A DNA stretch of 7,027 nt. Source: Deltaproteobacteria bacterium (GTDB lineage: Bacteria > Desulfobacterota > DSM-4660 > Desulfatiglandales > Desulfatiglandaceae). The translations under genes and the position numbers were made by a program. Below, in pieces: positions 1 through 6,758 of the stretch. The stretch lies in NCBI GenBank assembly GCA_019314425.1, contig JAFCZI010000125.1, positions 1-7,027 on the forward strand, in the 5' to 3' direction. Numbering within the stretch: position 1 is the first letter of the stretch; each line of letters begins with the position of its first letter. A model generated the notes under the pieces. It saw only the letters and a program-made list of their open reading frames with translations, searched no databases and had not been told where the DNA came from.

Positions 1-42
1 CAACAACTTGTCCTATGTCAAGGGCTGACCCCATCTTCTTCT
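1..42. other. Short intergenic stretch after trpA, no gene or terminator seen
   Basis: 42 bases follow the trpA stop. I see no hairpin with a U-tract and no start codon with a ribosome-binding site for a further operon gene. The operon end or next gene must lie outside the window. Plus-strand ATGTCAAGGGCTGACCCC (15-32) looks like a dispersed repeat sequence, but this is only an impression. Confidence 0.5.
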
Positions 43-804
43 TTACCGCAATCCCTGAATGAAATCTCCCACCGCGTCAATCCCGTCTTTTTCCATGATT
101 CGGATGGTCTGGGTGCCGATGACGGCGATGTCCGCTTTTCCTGTGAGATAATCCACATCCGCTTTTTCCTTGAGCCCGAAACCCACGGCCAGGGGGAGGG
201 GAGAGGCTTTTCGACATTGGGCCAGGTAGTCGTCCAGCGCCAGAGTGAAGTCCGTTTTAGCGCCCGTAACGCCCTTTCTGGCCACGCAGTAGACAAACCC
301 TTTGGCAAAGTCGCTCAGATATTGCATGCGCGCCAAAGGGGTGGTGGGGGAAAAGATCAGCACCGGGGATAATGCATGGTCGCTCATGGACTTCAGGTAC
401 TCATGTCCCTCTTCAGGCGGCAGATCCGGAACAATGGCCCCCTTGAGTCCTGTTTTCGCCATGCGGGCCACAAAAGCCTCCACGCCGTATTTAAACAGAA
501 TATTATAGTAGGTCATGATGAGGAACGGGATGTGGAATCGGAGGGTGGCATCGGCGGCGAAGTCTAGGCATTTTTCCACGGTGGCGCCCCGTTTAAGCGA
601 TTCCTGATTGGCTCGCAGGATGACGGGGCCATCCGCGATGGGTTCGGAAAAGGGAATCTGCAATTCTATCAAATCCACCCCGGCATGTACCATTGTGTCA
701 ATCAGGTCCATGGACGCTTCAAAAGAGGGATACCCCAGCACCATGTGTGTCATCAACAGAATCTTCTTTTTCTTCAATTGCGTTCTTAAGTAGTTTTCAA
801 GCAC
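43..804 (-). CDS. trpA: Tryptophan synthase alpha subunit
   Basis: Cleaves indole-3-glycerol phosphate to indole and glyceraldehyde 3-phosphate; indole passes to TrpB in the cytoplasmic alpha2-beta2 complex. The product is 253 aa, close to the usual length for this TIM barrel. Visible: the two catalytic acids, Glu47 in IELQIPFSEP and Asp58 in ADGP; TYYN (98-101); PDLPPEE (126-132); the loop-6 motif KGVTGA (177-182); and the phosphate-binding GFG (208-210) and IGTQ (229-232). The GTG at 804 is chosen as start because GGAGG lies 6 nt upstream and it overlaps the trpB stop (GTGCTTGA). An upstream extension to 861 would run into trpB and add a non-conserved basic stretch. Odd points: the family usually shows ELG-PFSDP and a G-S-A phosphate loop, whereas this protein has ELQIPFSEP and GTQ. 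It is the last gene of the operon. Identity is secure. Confidence 0.97.
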   Translation of the reverse strand: MLENYLRTQLKKKKILLMTHMVLGYPSFEASMDLIDTMVHAGVDLIELQIPFSEPIADGPVILRANQESLKRGATVEKCLDFAADATLRFHIPFLIMTYYNILFKYGVEAFVARMAKTGLKGAIVPDLPPEEGHEYLKSMSDHALSPVLIFSPTTPLARMQYLSDFAKGFVYCVARKGVTGAKTDFTLALDDYLAQCRKASPLPLAVGFGLKEKADVDYLTGKADIAVIGTQTIRIMEKDGIDAVGDFIQGLR

Positions 805-2023
805 GGTATTCCTCCGCTTTTTTTTGAATAAATGTTTTCCAGCCGGGATCATCAAAGGCATCGGCGATGGTAAAGATATCCTTGTCTCCCCGGCCCGATT
901 GATTGATTAGAATGATATCGTCCGTTGACAGCTTCGACGCCTCTTTGAAGGCCTGAGCAAAAGCGTGGGCCGATTCAAGGGCCGGGATCAACCCTTCCAT
1001 TTTGAGGGTGAGCGTCAAGGCATCGATGACTTCCCGGTCTGTGGCGCCTTCAAAGCGAACACGACCCTTTTCACCCAAGGATGCCAGAATGGGGGAAACG
1101 CCGATATAGTCCAGCCCGGCCGCCACGCTGTGGGTCTCCTTCATCTGCCCATCCTCATTTTGAAGGAAGTAGGTTTTGTACCCCTGGGCCACGCCCGGGC
1201 TGCCGTCCGATGATGCCAGCCGGGCCGCGTGTTTGCCCGTTTGAAGTCCTTTCCCTGCGGCTTCAACGCCCACCAGTTCCACTGCGTCATCCAGGAAACC
1301 GCTGAATATCCCCAGGGCATTGGAGCCGCCGCCCACGCAGGCATAAACCCGGGATGGGAGTTCCCCCGTCTGTTCCAGAATCTGTTTACGGGCTTCCTTG
1401 CCGATAATGGACTGAAAATAGGACACCATTTCCGGGTAGGGGTGGGGGCCGCACGCCGTGCCCAGCACATAGTGGGTATGGTCCATGTGGGAGACCCAAT
1501 CCCTGAAGGCTTCGTTAATGGCATCCTTGAGGATTCGTGATCCATCCTTTACCGCCACCACCCGTGCGCCGAGACGTTCCATCCAGAACACATTGGGCCG
1601 CTGTCGCTCTACATCCGTTTCTCCCATGTAGATGGTGCATTCAAGTCCGTATTTGGCCGCCATGGTGGCGGTGGCCACGCCGTGCTGCCCCGCCCCCGTC
1701 TCGGCGATTACCCGGGATTTTCCCATCCGTTTGACCAGGAGACCCTGCCCCATGACATTATTGGCCTTGTGGGCGCCGGTGTGGTTGAGGTCTTCTCGCT
1801 TGATATAGATTTTCGCGCCCCCAAAATGACGGGTCAGATTTTCGGCAAAGGTGATGGGGGTGGGTCGGCAGGAATAGGTGCTCATAACCTGCTCATATTC
1901 CTTCCAGAATGAGGGATCTGCCTTTGCGGTTTCAAAGGCCGCAACCAGTTCCTCAAATGTTGAGACCAGAATTTCAGGGATGAACGCGCCCCCGAATGGT
2001 CCGTAATAGCCCCGATGATCCAT
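797..2023 (-). CDS. trpB: Tryptophan synthase beta subunit
   Basis: PLP enzyme that condenses indole with L-serine to give L-tryptophan, the last pathway step, in complex with TrpA. At 408 aa it matches the length of TrpB1-type subunits. Visible: N-terminal YYGPFGGAFIPE, typical of TrpB1; PLP-lysine Lys86 in HTGAHKANN; Glu108 in AETGAGQHG, the catalytic-acid position; the phosphate-binding GGGSNA (231-236); GLIPALESAHA in the C-terminal half; and the C-terminal SGRGDKD near the PLP ring. Starts at ATG 2023 with GGAGGT 9 nt upstream; that Shine-Dalgarno lies inside the last codons of trpF, 5 nt before the start of the intergenic gap. Odd: the segment usually reading GVGP followed by H and aromatic residues is GVSPILASLG here, and NLSGRGDKD is NQSGRGDKD. 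These may be lineage-specific and go with the unusual TrpA motifs. Stop overlaps the trpA start by 8 nt, suggesting translational coupling and equal subunit output. Confidence 0.98.
   Translation of the reverse strand: MDHRGYYGPFGGAFIPEILVSTFEELVAAFETAKADPSFWKEYEQVMSTYSCRPTPITFAENLTRHFGGAKIYIKREDLNHTGAHKANNVMGQGLLVKRMGKSRVIAETGAGQHGVATATMAAKYGLECTIYMGETDVERQRPNVFWMERLGARVVAVKDGSRILKDAINEAFRDWVSHMDHTHYVLGTACGPHPYPEMVSYFQSIIGKEARKQILEQTGELPSRVYACVGGGSNALGIFSGFLDDAVELVGVEAAGKGLQTGKHAARLASSDGSPGVAQGYKTYFLQNEDGQMKETHSVAAGLDYIGVSPILASLGEKGRVRFEGATDREVIDALTLTLKMEGLIPALESAHAFAQAFKEASKLSTDDIILINQSGRGDKDIFTIADAFDDPGWKTFIQKKAEEYRA
811..815 (-). promoter_or_regulatory. Ribosome-binding site of trpA (GTG start)
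   Basis: GGAGG with a 6-nt spacer before GTG 802-804, inside the final codons of trpB. It supports the internal GTG over the longer frame that begins at 861. Confidence 0.82.
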
Positions 2024-2028
2024 TGTGT

Positions 2029-2694
2029 TTATACCTCCGGTGATATGGTAGGGGCACGGCGCGCCGTGCCCTTACGTTCATAGTTTTTTATTTTTTCCAT
2101 AAAGATTCGCATCCGCCCATGGTCTTTTATGCCCGGTTCTTTTTCGATGCCGCTGCTGACGTCGATGGCAAAGGGGGCCACCCGCTCCAGCGCTTCCGCT
2201 ATGTTGTCGGATCCCAGTCCGCCGGACAGCACCATGGGAATACCTGTTTCCTTGGCTTTGAGTGCCAGGCGCCAGTCAAAGGTTTTGCCCGTGCCGCCGT
2301 TTAAGCCCTTTTGATAGGCGTCCAGGAGGATGGCCCTTACATGGTCTTTAAAGTCCGTGATCTCTAAAAGAGATTTTTCTCCCTGAACCCGAAAGGCCTT
2401 GATGACCCTGGGGGCCAGGTCGGAACAAACCGAGACGGGTTCGTTTCCATGGAGCTGAATCAGGTCCAGACCACAGAAGTTCGTGATCTCCCGAATTTTT
2501 GCCGATTGTTCGTTCACGAAAACACCCACGGTTTTGACAAATGGCGAGATTCTCCGGGTGATGTCCCTCGCTTTTTGAGGGGTGACTTGTCTGGGGCTAT
2601 TCGCAAAAACGAATCCCAGCGCATCCGCCCCCAAGTCAACCGCCGCCTCGGCATCCGCCATACGGGTGATACCGCAGATTTTTACCTGTACCAC
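2029..2694 (-). CDS. trpF: Phosphoribosylanthranilate isomerase
   Basis: Catalyses the Amadori rearrangement of N-(5'-phosphoribosyl)anthranilate to CdRP. TIM barrel of 221 aa. Visible: the catalytic base Cys7 in VKICGIT, catalytic acid Asp125 in AILLDAY, QLHG (80-83), GGTGKTFDW (133-141), SGGL (157-160) and DVSSGIE (178-184), the last two forming the phosphate site. Starts at GTG 2694, with AGGAG 7 nt upstream; there is no nearby in-frame ATG. It is a free-standing gene, not fused to trpC as in E. coli. Odd: the family normally ends soon after the last helix (here MRIFMEKIKNYE), but this protein continues for about 15 residues (RKGTARRAPTISPEV). Residues 207-216 of that tail are encoded by a 28-nt REP-like palindrome at 2048-2075. 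The tail is therefore probably a recent, neutral addition outside the fold. The function call is secure; the tail interpretation is inference. Confidence 0.97.
   Translation of the reverse strand: MVQVKICGITRMADAEAAVDLGADALGFVFANSPRQVTPQKARDITRRISPFVKTVGVFVNEQSAKIREITNFCGLDLIQLHGNEPVSVCSDLAPRVIKAFRVQGEKSLLEITDFKDHVRAILLDAYQKGLNGGTGKTFDWRLALKAKETGIPMVLSGGLGSDNIAEALERVAPFAIDVSSGIEKEPGIKDHGRMRIFMEKIKNYERKGTARRAPTISPEV
2033..2038 (-). promoter_or_regulatory. Ribosome-binding site of trpB inside the trpF tail
   Basis: GGAGGT, 9 nt before ATG 2023, lies in the last codons of trpF only 9 nt beyond the palindrome at 2048-2075. A hairpin there could influence access to this site or be melted by ribosomes finishing trpF. 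Confidence 0.8.
2048..2075. repeat. REP-like 28-nt palindrome within the 3' end of trpF
   Basis: Plus-strand GTAGGGGCACGGCG followed by CGCCGTGCCCTTAC: 13 of 14 positions are complementary, the exception being a G opposite T. As RNA it would form a continuous GC-rich hairpin. It shares the GTAGGGGC core with the repeat at 6960-7022. It is in frame in trpF and encodes residues 207-216 (RKGTARRAPT), after the end of the conserved fold. No U-tract follows, so it is not an obvious terminator. Confidence 0.85.
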
Positions 2695-2701
2695 TGTTTG
2701 G

Positions 2702-2706
2702 CTCCT
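2702..2706 (-). promoter_or_regulatory. Ribosome-binding site of trpF (GTG start)
   Basis: AGGAG with a 7-nt spacer before GTG 2692-2694, in the 27-nt gap after trpC. Confidence 0.8.
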
Positions 2707-2721
2707 GTTTTGAATTAGCTT

Positions 2722-3501
2722 TTAGCCATTAGCGGCCAGCAACTCCGCTGCTTTCCGGCCCGGATCATCCGCCCCCATGAGCGCCGAACCCACCAGGACC
2801 GCCTGAATGTTCAATCCCTTGAATGCCTGGATGTCTTGTCTGGAACCAATGCCACTTTCGCTGACCACCACCCGGTCCGGGGGGATGAGAGGCGCCAGCT
2901 CAAGGGTGGTGTGGGTGTTGATTTCAAAGGTATCCAGATCCCGGTTGTTGATGCCGATGATGTGGGCATCGCATGCCAGTGCTTTTTTAAGGTCCTGTTG
3001 ATCGTGGATTTCAATAAGTGCCGCCATTCCGTATTCTCGTGTGGTATCGAACAGACACTTTAATTGTTCCACGGATAATATCCGGGCGATAAGCAGCACC
3101 GCGTCGGCGCCGAAAGCAGCGGATTCGGTTATCTGAATTTCATCAATCATGAAATCCTTTCGAAGAATGGGCAACGCAACAGCCTGTTTGAGCACGGGAA
3201 GATTTTTCAGATCCCCCTTGAAAAATTTACGGTCTGTTAACAGGGAGATGGCGGCGGCACCGGCTTTCTCATAAGCGCGTCCGATGGACAGCGGATTGTC
3301 CCCCTCTCGAATGATGCCAGCCGACGGCGATCCGAATTTGATTTCGGCAATCAGGTCAACCCCATCGTTGGACGTCAGGGCCTTCTTGAAATCGCGGATA
3401 CCGCCTGGACAGTGCTCCTCCGGCAATGCCGGCCGTCCCTTTTTCAGGTGTGCCACTTCCCTCTTTTTTTCTTCCAGAATTTCAACCAGTTTGGCGTGCA
3501 T
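2722..3501 (-). CDS. trpC: Indole-3-glycerol phosphate synthase
   Basis: Closes the indole ring: CdRP to indole-3-glycerol phosphate with loss of CO2 and water. 259 aa, the normal length of a monofunctional IGPS. Visible: Glu53 and Lys55 in LIAEIKFGSPS, catalytic Lys115 in PILRKDFMID, Glu164 in LIEIHD, Asn185 in IGINNRDL, Glu215/Ser216 in VSESGI, and a C-terminal phosphate loop VLVGSALM. The N-terminal helix region (1-45), typical of IGPS, is present. ATG 3501 directly abuts the trpD stop codon (0 nt between), with AAGGA 7 nt upstream inside trpD. Slightly unusual: the family motif EIK-(R/K)-(A/S)-SPS reads EIKFGSPS, placing Phe-Gly where a basic or small residue is common. Followed by a 27-nt gap before trpF, the longest in the operon, which contains the trpF ribosome-binding site. 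Confidence 0.98.
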   Translation of the reverse strand: MHAKLVEILEEKKREVAHLKKGRPALPEEHCPGGIRDFKKALTSNDGVDLIAEIKFGSPSAGIIREGDNPLSIGRAYEKAGAAAISLLTDRKFFKGDLKNLPVLKQAVALPILRKDFMIDEIQITESAAFGADAVLLIARILSVEQLKCLFDTTREYGMAALIEIHDQQDLKKALACDAHIIGINNRDLDTFEINTHTTLELAPLIPPDRVVVSESGIGSRQDIQAFKGLNIQAVLVGSALMGADDPGRKAAELLAANG

Positions 3502-4581
3502 CTATAGTTCCTTTCGCACGAAATCGGTGCATCTGCGGCTGAAATCAACCAGTGCATTCAGCTTTTCCATGGCCTTTCCCGAGTCGATAACGTATTCCGC
3601 CCGTTTGATGCCTTCAGCAAAATCCGTATCCAGCCCCGAGGCAACATAGGCTGCGGCGGTGTTTAAAAGGACCATCTCCCGCTTGGGGCCTTTTTCACCT
3701 TCAAGGATCTGACGGATGATCTCCGCATTCCGTTTAGCATCGCCCCCCTGTATGTCTTCATTGGCGGCCCGCTTAAAGCCATAGGTTTCCGGTTCAATGT
3801 GAAAGGTCTTGAGCTCGCCGTTTTTGAGGTGGGTTATTTTTGTTTTGCTGCAAATGCTGATTTCATCGTAAGTGCCCTCTCCGCATACGACAAACGCTTC
3901 CCTGACTCCCAAGTTTTTCAGTACGCCAGCCATCATTTCCGTAAGCGTTAGGGCATAAACTCCGAGAACCTGGACATTGGCGCCCGCTGGATTGGTTAAT
4001 GGCCCCAGGAGGTTAAAAAAGGTCCTGAGCCCGATTTCACGTCTTGGTCCAGCGGCGTATTTCATGGCCCCGTGAAAACTGGGGGCGTAGAGAAATCCGA
4101 TACCCACCTCGGCCACGCATCGTTCCACATCCGTGTGGCTGATGTCCAGGTTGACGCCCAGATTCTCCAAAACATCCGCACTGCCGCAAAGACTGGATAC
4201 CGCGCGGTTGCCGTGTTTGGCCACCCGCAGTCCGGCGCCTGCCGCCACGAAAGCGGTGGTGGTGGAGACATTGAAAGTTCGGGTGCCATCCCCGCCGGTG
4301 CCCACAATGTCCAGAAGGGTTTTGTCTTCCGCATTGGTCTCGGTCCGGTCGATGCTGACCAGATGGTTATTGACGTTGATTTTTTCGGCTTTCTCGCGCA
4401 TGACCCTGGCCGCTCCTGTAATTTCCTCCACCGTTTCGCCCTTCATCCGGAGCGCGGTCATAAATGCGCCAATCTGTGCGGGGGTCGTTTGTCCGGTCAT
4501 GATTTCATTCATAGCCGAAATCATTTCTTCTTCCTTCAGATCCTGTCTGTCAACCACTTTAGCGATTGCCTGTTTAATCAT
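3502..4581 (-). CDS. trpD: Anthranilate phosphoribosyltransferase
   Basis: Transfers phosphoribose from PRPP to anthranilate, the second committed step. 359 aa, a little longer than the common 330-345, mainly because of a longer stretch (about residues 70-90) before the PRPP loop. Visible: helical N-terminal domain with QIGAFMTALRMKGET (36-50), the PRPP-binding GTGGDGTRTFNVST (94-107), KHGNR (122-126), the anthranilate-site region HGAMKYAAGPRREIGLRT (170-187), FNLLGPLTNP (189-198), and the Mg-binding Asp239-Glu240 in GTYDEIS. It is a stand-alone enzyme; the glutamine amidotransferase part is the separate trpG gene. The ATG at 4581 overlaps the trpG stop (ATGA), which points to translational coupling. 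It ends at the TAG immediately before trpC. Confidence 0.98.
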   Translation of the reverse strand: MIKQAIAKVVDRQDLKEEEMISAMNEIMTGQTTPAQIGAFMTALRMKGETVEEITGAARVMREKAEKINVNNHLVSIDRTETNAEDKTLLDIVGTGGDGTRTFNVSTTTAFVAAGAGLRVAKHGNRAVSSLCGSADVLENLGVNLDISHTDVERCVAEVGIGFLYAPSFHGAMKYAAGPRREIGLRTFFNLLGPLTNPAGANVQVLGVYALTLTEMMAGVLKNLGVREAFVVCGEGTYDEISICSKTKITHLKNGELKTFHIEPETYGFKRAANEDIQGGDAKRNAEIIRQILEGEKGPKREMVLLNTAAAYVASGLDTDFAEGIKRAEYVIDSGKAMEKLNALVDFSRRCTDFVRKEL

Positions 4582-5150
4582 GGTTCGATTTTCCTTAAAA
4601 AGTTTTTCATCATATCCATCCCCGCATCGGTTAAAATCGATTCCGGATGAAATTGCACCCCTTCCATGGGGTATTGTTTATGCCTGAGCCCCATGATTTC
4701 TCCCTCCTCTGTCCAGGCGCTTACCTCAAACCCATCCGGTATCCGGTCGTTGTTGACGATCAGGGAATGGTAACGGATGGCAGGAAAAGGATTGGGTAGA
4801 TTATGATAAAGGGTCCGGCCGTCATGGAATATGGGGCTTGTTTTGCCGTGCATGATCCGGTCGGCTCGGATTATTTCACCCCCGAAGGCGGCGGCCATGG
4901 ATTGGTGCCCCAGGCATACCCCCAACACCGGAATCTTTTTGCCGAAATGCCGAATGGCGTCCACTGAAACACCCGCATGGTCCGGCGTTCCCGGGCCGGG
5001 GGAGACCAGCAGGGCTGTTGGCTTCAACGCTTCCAGCTCTGGGATGTTCACCTGGTCGTTTCGTCGCACCAGAATTTCTTTTCCCAATATCTGTATCATC
5101 TGAACCAGATTGTAGGTAAAGGAATCGTAATTATCAATCATCAGAATCAT
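4578..5150 (-). CDS. trpG: Anthranilate synthase component II (glutamine amidotransferase)
   Basis: Class I glutamine amidotransferase subunit: hydrolyses glutamine and delivers ammonia to TrpE for anthranilate synthesis. From ATG 5150 the product is 190 aa, the normal length. Visible: N-terminal MILMIDNYDSFTYN, the oxyanion region PGPGTP (51-56), the nucleophile Cys79 in GVCLGHQS, and His168 and Glu170 in VQFHPES, completing the triad; RYHSL (126-130) is also typical. Start choice: the same frame stays open upstream to 5306, but that stretch lies inside trpE and has no relation to the family; ATG 5150 begins exactly at the conserved N-terminus and has GGAGGA 10 nt upstream. Some PabA proteins look similar and can serve both folate and tryptophan synthesis; position between trpE and trpD makes trpG the best name. 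It lies 5 nt after trpE and overlaps trpD by 4 nt. Confidence 0.97.
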   Translation of the reverse strand: MILMIDNYDSFTYNLVQMIQILGKEILVRRNDQVNIPELEALKPTALLVSPGPGTPDHAGVSVDAIRHFGKKIPVLGVCLGHQSMAAAFGGEIIRADRIMHGKTSPIFHDGRTLYHNLPNPFPAIRYHSLIVNNDRIPDGFEVSAWTEEGEIMGLRHKQYPMEGVQFHPESILTDAGMDMMKNFLRKIEP

Positions 5151-5155
5151 TTCGT

Positions 5156-6619
5156 TTATGTCCTCCCGATGGCCTGAAACATGGCGCCCGCCTTGTTCAG
5201 GGTTTCCTGGTATTCCTTTTCCGGATCGGAGTCGGCTACAATGCCAGCGCCCACCTGAATGGAGAGTTGATCGTTGTGCAGGGTCATGGTGCGGATGGTA
5301 ATGCAAAAGTCCATGTTGCCGTTGAACCCAAAATACCCGACGGCCCCCGCGTAAGGGCCCCTGGGTGATGATTCCAGTTCATGAATGATTTCCATGGCCC
5401 GAATCTTGGGGGCACCTGAAACCGTTCCCGCAGGAAATGACGCCATGAAGAGGTCCAAGGCGTCTTTTTCCGGGCTCAACCTGGCTTCCACCCGGCTCAC
5501 CAGGTGCATGACATGGGAGTAACGCTCCACCTCCATCAATCTGGGAACGGTTACGGTTCCCGGAGAAGCCACTTTTCCCGCATCATTCCTGCCCAGATCC
5601 ACCAGCATGATATGCTCAGCCCTCTCCTTGGGATCCGCCATGAGTTCCTGTGCCAATGCCTGGTCCGATGCCTCATCCTTCCCCCTGGGGCGCGTTCCTG
5701 CGATGGGGCGCAGTTCAATGAGACCGTCGGTGAGGCGGACTAAAATTTCAGGGGAAGCACCGATCAGCCTGGTTTCTCCGAAATTGAGATAAAACATGTA
5801 GGGCGACGGATTGATGCTTCTGAGCTTTCGATAGAGGGAAAAATCCTCTCCTGATACGGTTCCCTGGAATCGTTGCGACAGGACGATCTGGATCGCGTCT
5901 CCGGCGGCGATATATTCTTTCGCCTGCGCCACCGCCGCCATGAACGGCTCTTTTTTGACATTGGACGTAAGCGCCGAGACCTTGACGGCGTTCCCTTTCG
6001 CAATGATGGGAACAGGTTGTTCGAGTTCGGCAATGGTTTCATTTACCGCATGGCATGCCTCTAAATAGGCGGCTTCCGGATCTTTGTTTTCCGACAGGTG
6101 GGCATGGGCTACAACTGTAATTTTGTGGGTCAGGTGGTCAAAGATGATGAGTCGTCGGGAGGCAGTGAAAATGCATTCGGGCATGTTCGCGTCCGGACAA
6201 TTCCCGGGGACCGGTTCCCAGGTTCGAATCAGGTCGTAATTGAAAAAGCCCACGAGTCCCCCTTGAAACGGGGGGAGATCATCTGATGCCACCGAACGGT
6301 ATCGGGATGTCAGGTCCCTCAAAATCTCCAATGGATTTTCGACATGGCTGAGGGTTTCGGTTTCGTCATCCCTTGTGATCTCCATTCGTTGGTCGACGAA
6401 CCGGACCACCAGAAGGGGCTTGTATCCGATAAAACTGTATCGCCCCCAACTGGTTCCGCCGTCAGCGCTTTCCAGAAGATAGGAGAAGACCTTGTTTTTT
6501 ATTTTCAGATAGGCTGAAACTGGGGTTTCCGTATCCGCCAGAAATTCCCCATATACCGGTATCAGATTACCTTGTGCTGCCATCTGCTTGAATCGTGAAA
6601 GTGAAGGTTGTATTTCCAA
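5156..6619 (-). CDS. trpE: Anthranilate synthase component I
   Basis: Converts chorismate and ammonia (from TrpG) to anthranilate and pyruvate, the first committed and usually feedback-inhibited step. 487 aa. N-terminal domain (about 1-200) with LLES at 48-51, part of the tryptophan inhibitor site; C-terminal chorismate-binding domain with NPSPYMFY (270-277), GASPE (287-291), LRPIAGTRPRG (303-313), AEHIMLVDLGRND (334-346), GTVSGAPK (398-405) and GAVGYFGFNG (425-434). LLES and NPSPYMF argue for TrpE rather than PabB and for sensitivity to tryptophan. The start is taken as TTG at 6619: AAGAGGA sits 9 nt upstream, an in-frame TAA occurs shortly before it, and the translated N-terminus (EIQPSLSRF...QGNLIPVY) resembles other TrpE proteins. 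The next in-frame ATG is codon 13 and has no good ribosome-binding site. First structural gene after the attenuator. Confidence 0.97.
   Translation of the reverse strand: MEIQPSLSRFKQMAAQGNLIPVYGEFLADTETPVSAYLKIKNKVFSYLLESADGGTSWGRYSFIGYKPLLVVRFVDQRMEITRDDETETLSHVENPLEILRDLTSRYRSVASDDLPPFQGGLVGFFNYDLIRTWEPVPGNCPDANMPECIFTASRRLIIFDHLTHKITVVAHAHLSENKDPEAAYLEACHAVNETIAELEQPVPIIAKGNAVKVSALTSNVKKEPFMAAVAQAKEYIAAGDAIQIVLSQRFQGTVSGEDFSLYRKLRSINPSPYMFYLNFGETRLIGASPEILVRLTDGLIELRPIAGTRPRGKDEASDQALAQELMADPKERAEHIMLVDLGRNDAGKVASPGTVTVPRLMEVERYSHVMHLVSRVEARLSPEKDALDLFMASFPAGTVSGAPKIRAMEIIHELESSPRGPYAGAVGYFGFNGNMDFCITIRTMTLHNDQLSIQVGAGIVADSDPEKEYQETLNKAGAMFQAIGRT
5161..5166 (-). promoter_or_regulatory. 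Ribosome-binding site of trpG
   Basis: GGAGGA within the last codons of trpE, 10 nt before ATG 5150. It supports that start over the longer open frame reaching 5306. Confidence 0.8.
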
Positions 6620-6628
6620 AATGCCTAT

Positions 6629-6635
6629 TCCTCTT
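6629..6635 (-). promoter_or_regulatory. Ribosome-binding site that fixes the TTG start of trpE
   Basis: AAGAGGA followed by a 9-nt spacer and TTG (6617-6619). An in-frame stop lies just upstream, so this site decides the start codon. It is between the attenuator U-tract and trpE. Confidence 0.8.
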
Positions 6636-6654
6636 TAAACGGGTTCTTCAAGAT

Positions 6655-6688
6655 AAAAAAAGGGCCGTGGAAAATTTGTCCCACGGCC
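6655..6688 (-). terminator. Intrinsic terminator of the trp attenuator (strands 3:4)
   Basis: Perfect 8-bp stem GGCCGTGG (6681-6688) with CCACGGCC (6663-6670), a 10-nt loop GACAAATTTT, then CC and seven T residues (6655-6661). This is a textbook rho-independent terminator located 36 nt before the trpE start, inside the leader transcript. Its 5' arm is also the target of the antiterminator strand. Confidence 0.93.
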
Positions 6689-6725
6689 ATTTTTGTCAGT
6701 ATGCATCTATAAAAAAGACCGTGGA
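6680..6725 (-). promoter_or_regulatory. Antiterminator hairpin (strands 2:3)
   Basis: TCCACGGTC (6717-6725) pairs with GGCCGTGGG (6680-6688): nine pairs, two of them G-U. After one U-U mismatch, five further A-U pairs are possible between TTTTT (6711-6715) and AAAAA (6690-6694), leaving a 16-nt loop. It uses the whole 5' arm of the terminator and so excludes it. Confidence 0.82.
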
Positions 6726-6758
6726 GCCCTTGATGAAGTGCGCTACGGTTTGTTTGGT

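Noticed and set aside
18..308. 96-codon minus-strand frame
   Set aside because: It is an out-of-frame shadow of trpA.
805..861. N-terminal extension of the trpA frame
   Set aside because: It overlaps the trpB C-terminus and lacks family similarity; the GTG at 804 with GGAGG upstream fits better.
2048..2075. Intra-operon intrinsic terminator at the trpF palindrome
   Set aside because: The stem is strong but no U-tract follows on either strand at the right place; REP-like repeat is a better description.
4072..4687. Two overlapping plus-strand frames of 184 and 192 codons
   Set aside because: They are antisense to trpD and the end of trpG, whose family motifs are unambiguous; no promoter or ribosome-binding site of their own was seen.
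5151..5306. N-terminal extension of the trpG frame
   Set aside because: It lies wholly inside trpE in another frame, is not related to amidotransferases, and a well-placed Shine-Dalgarno supports ATG 5150.
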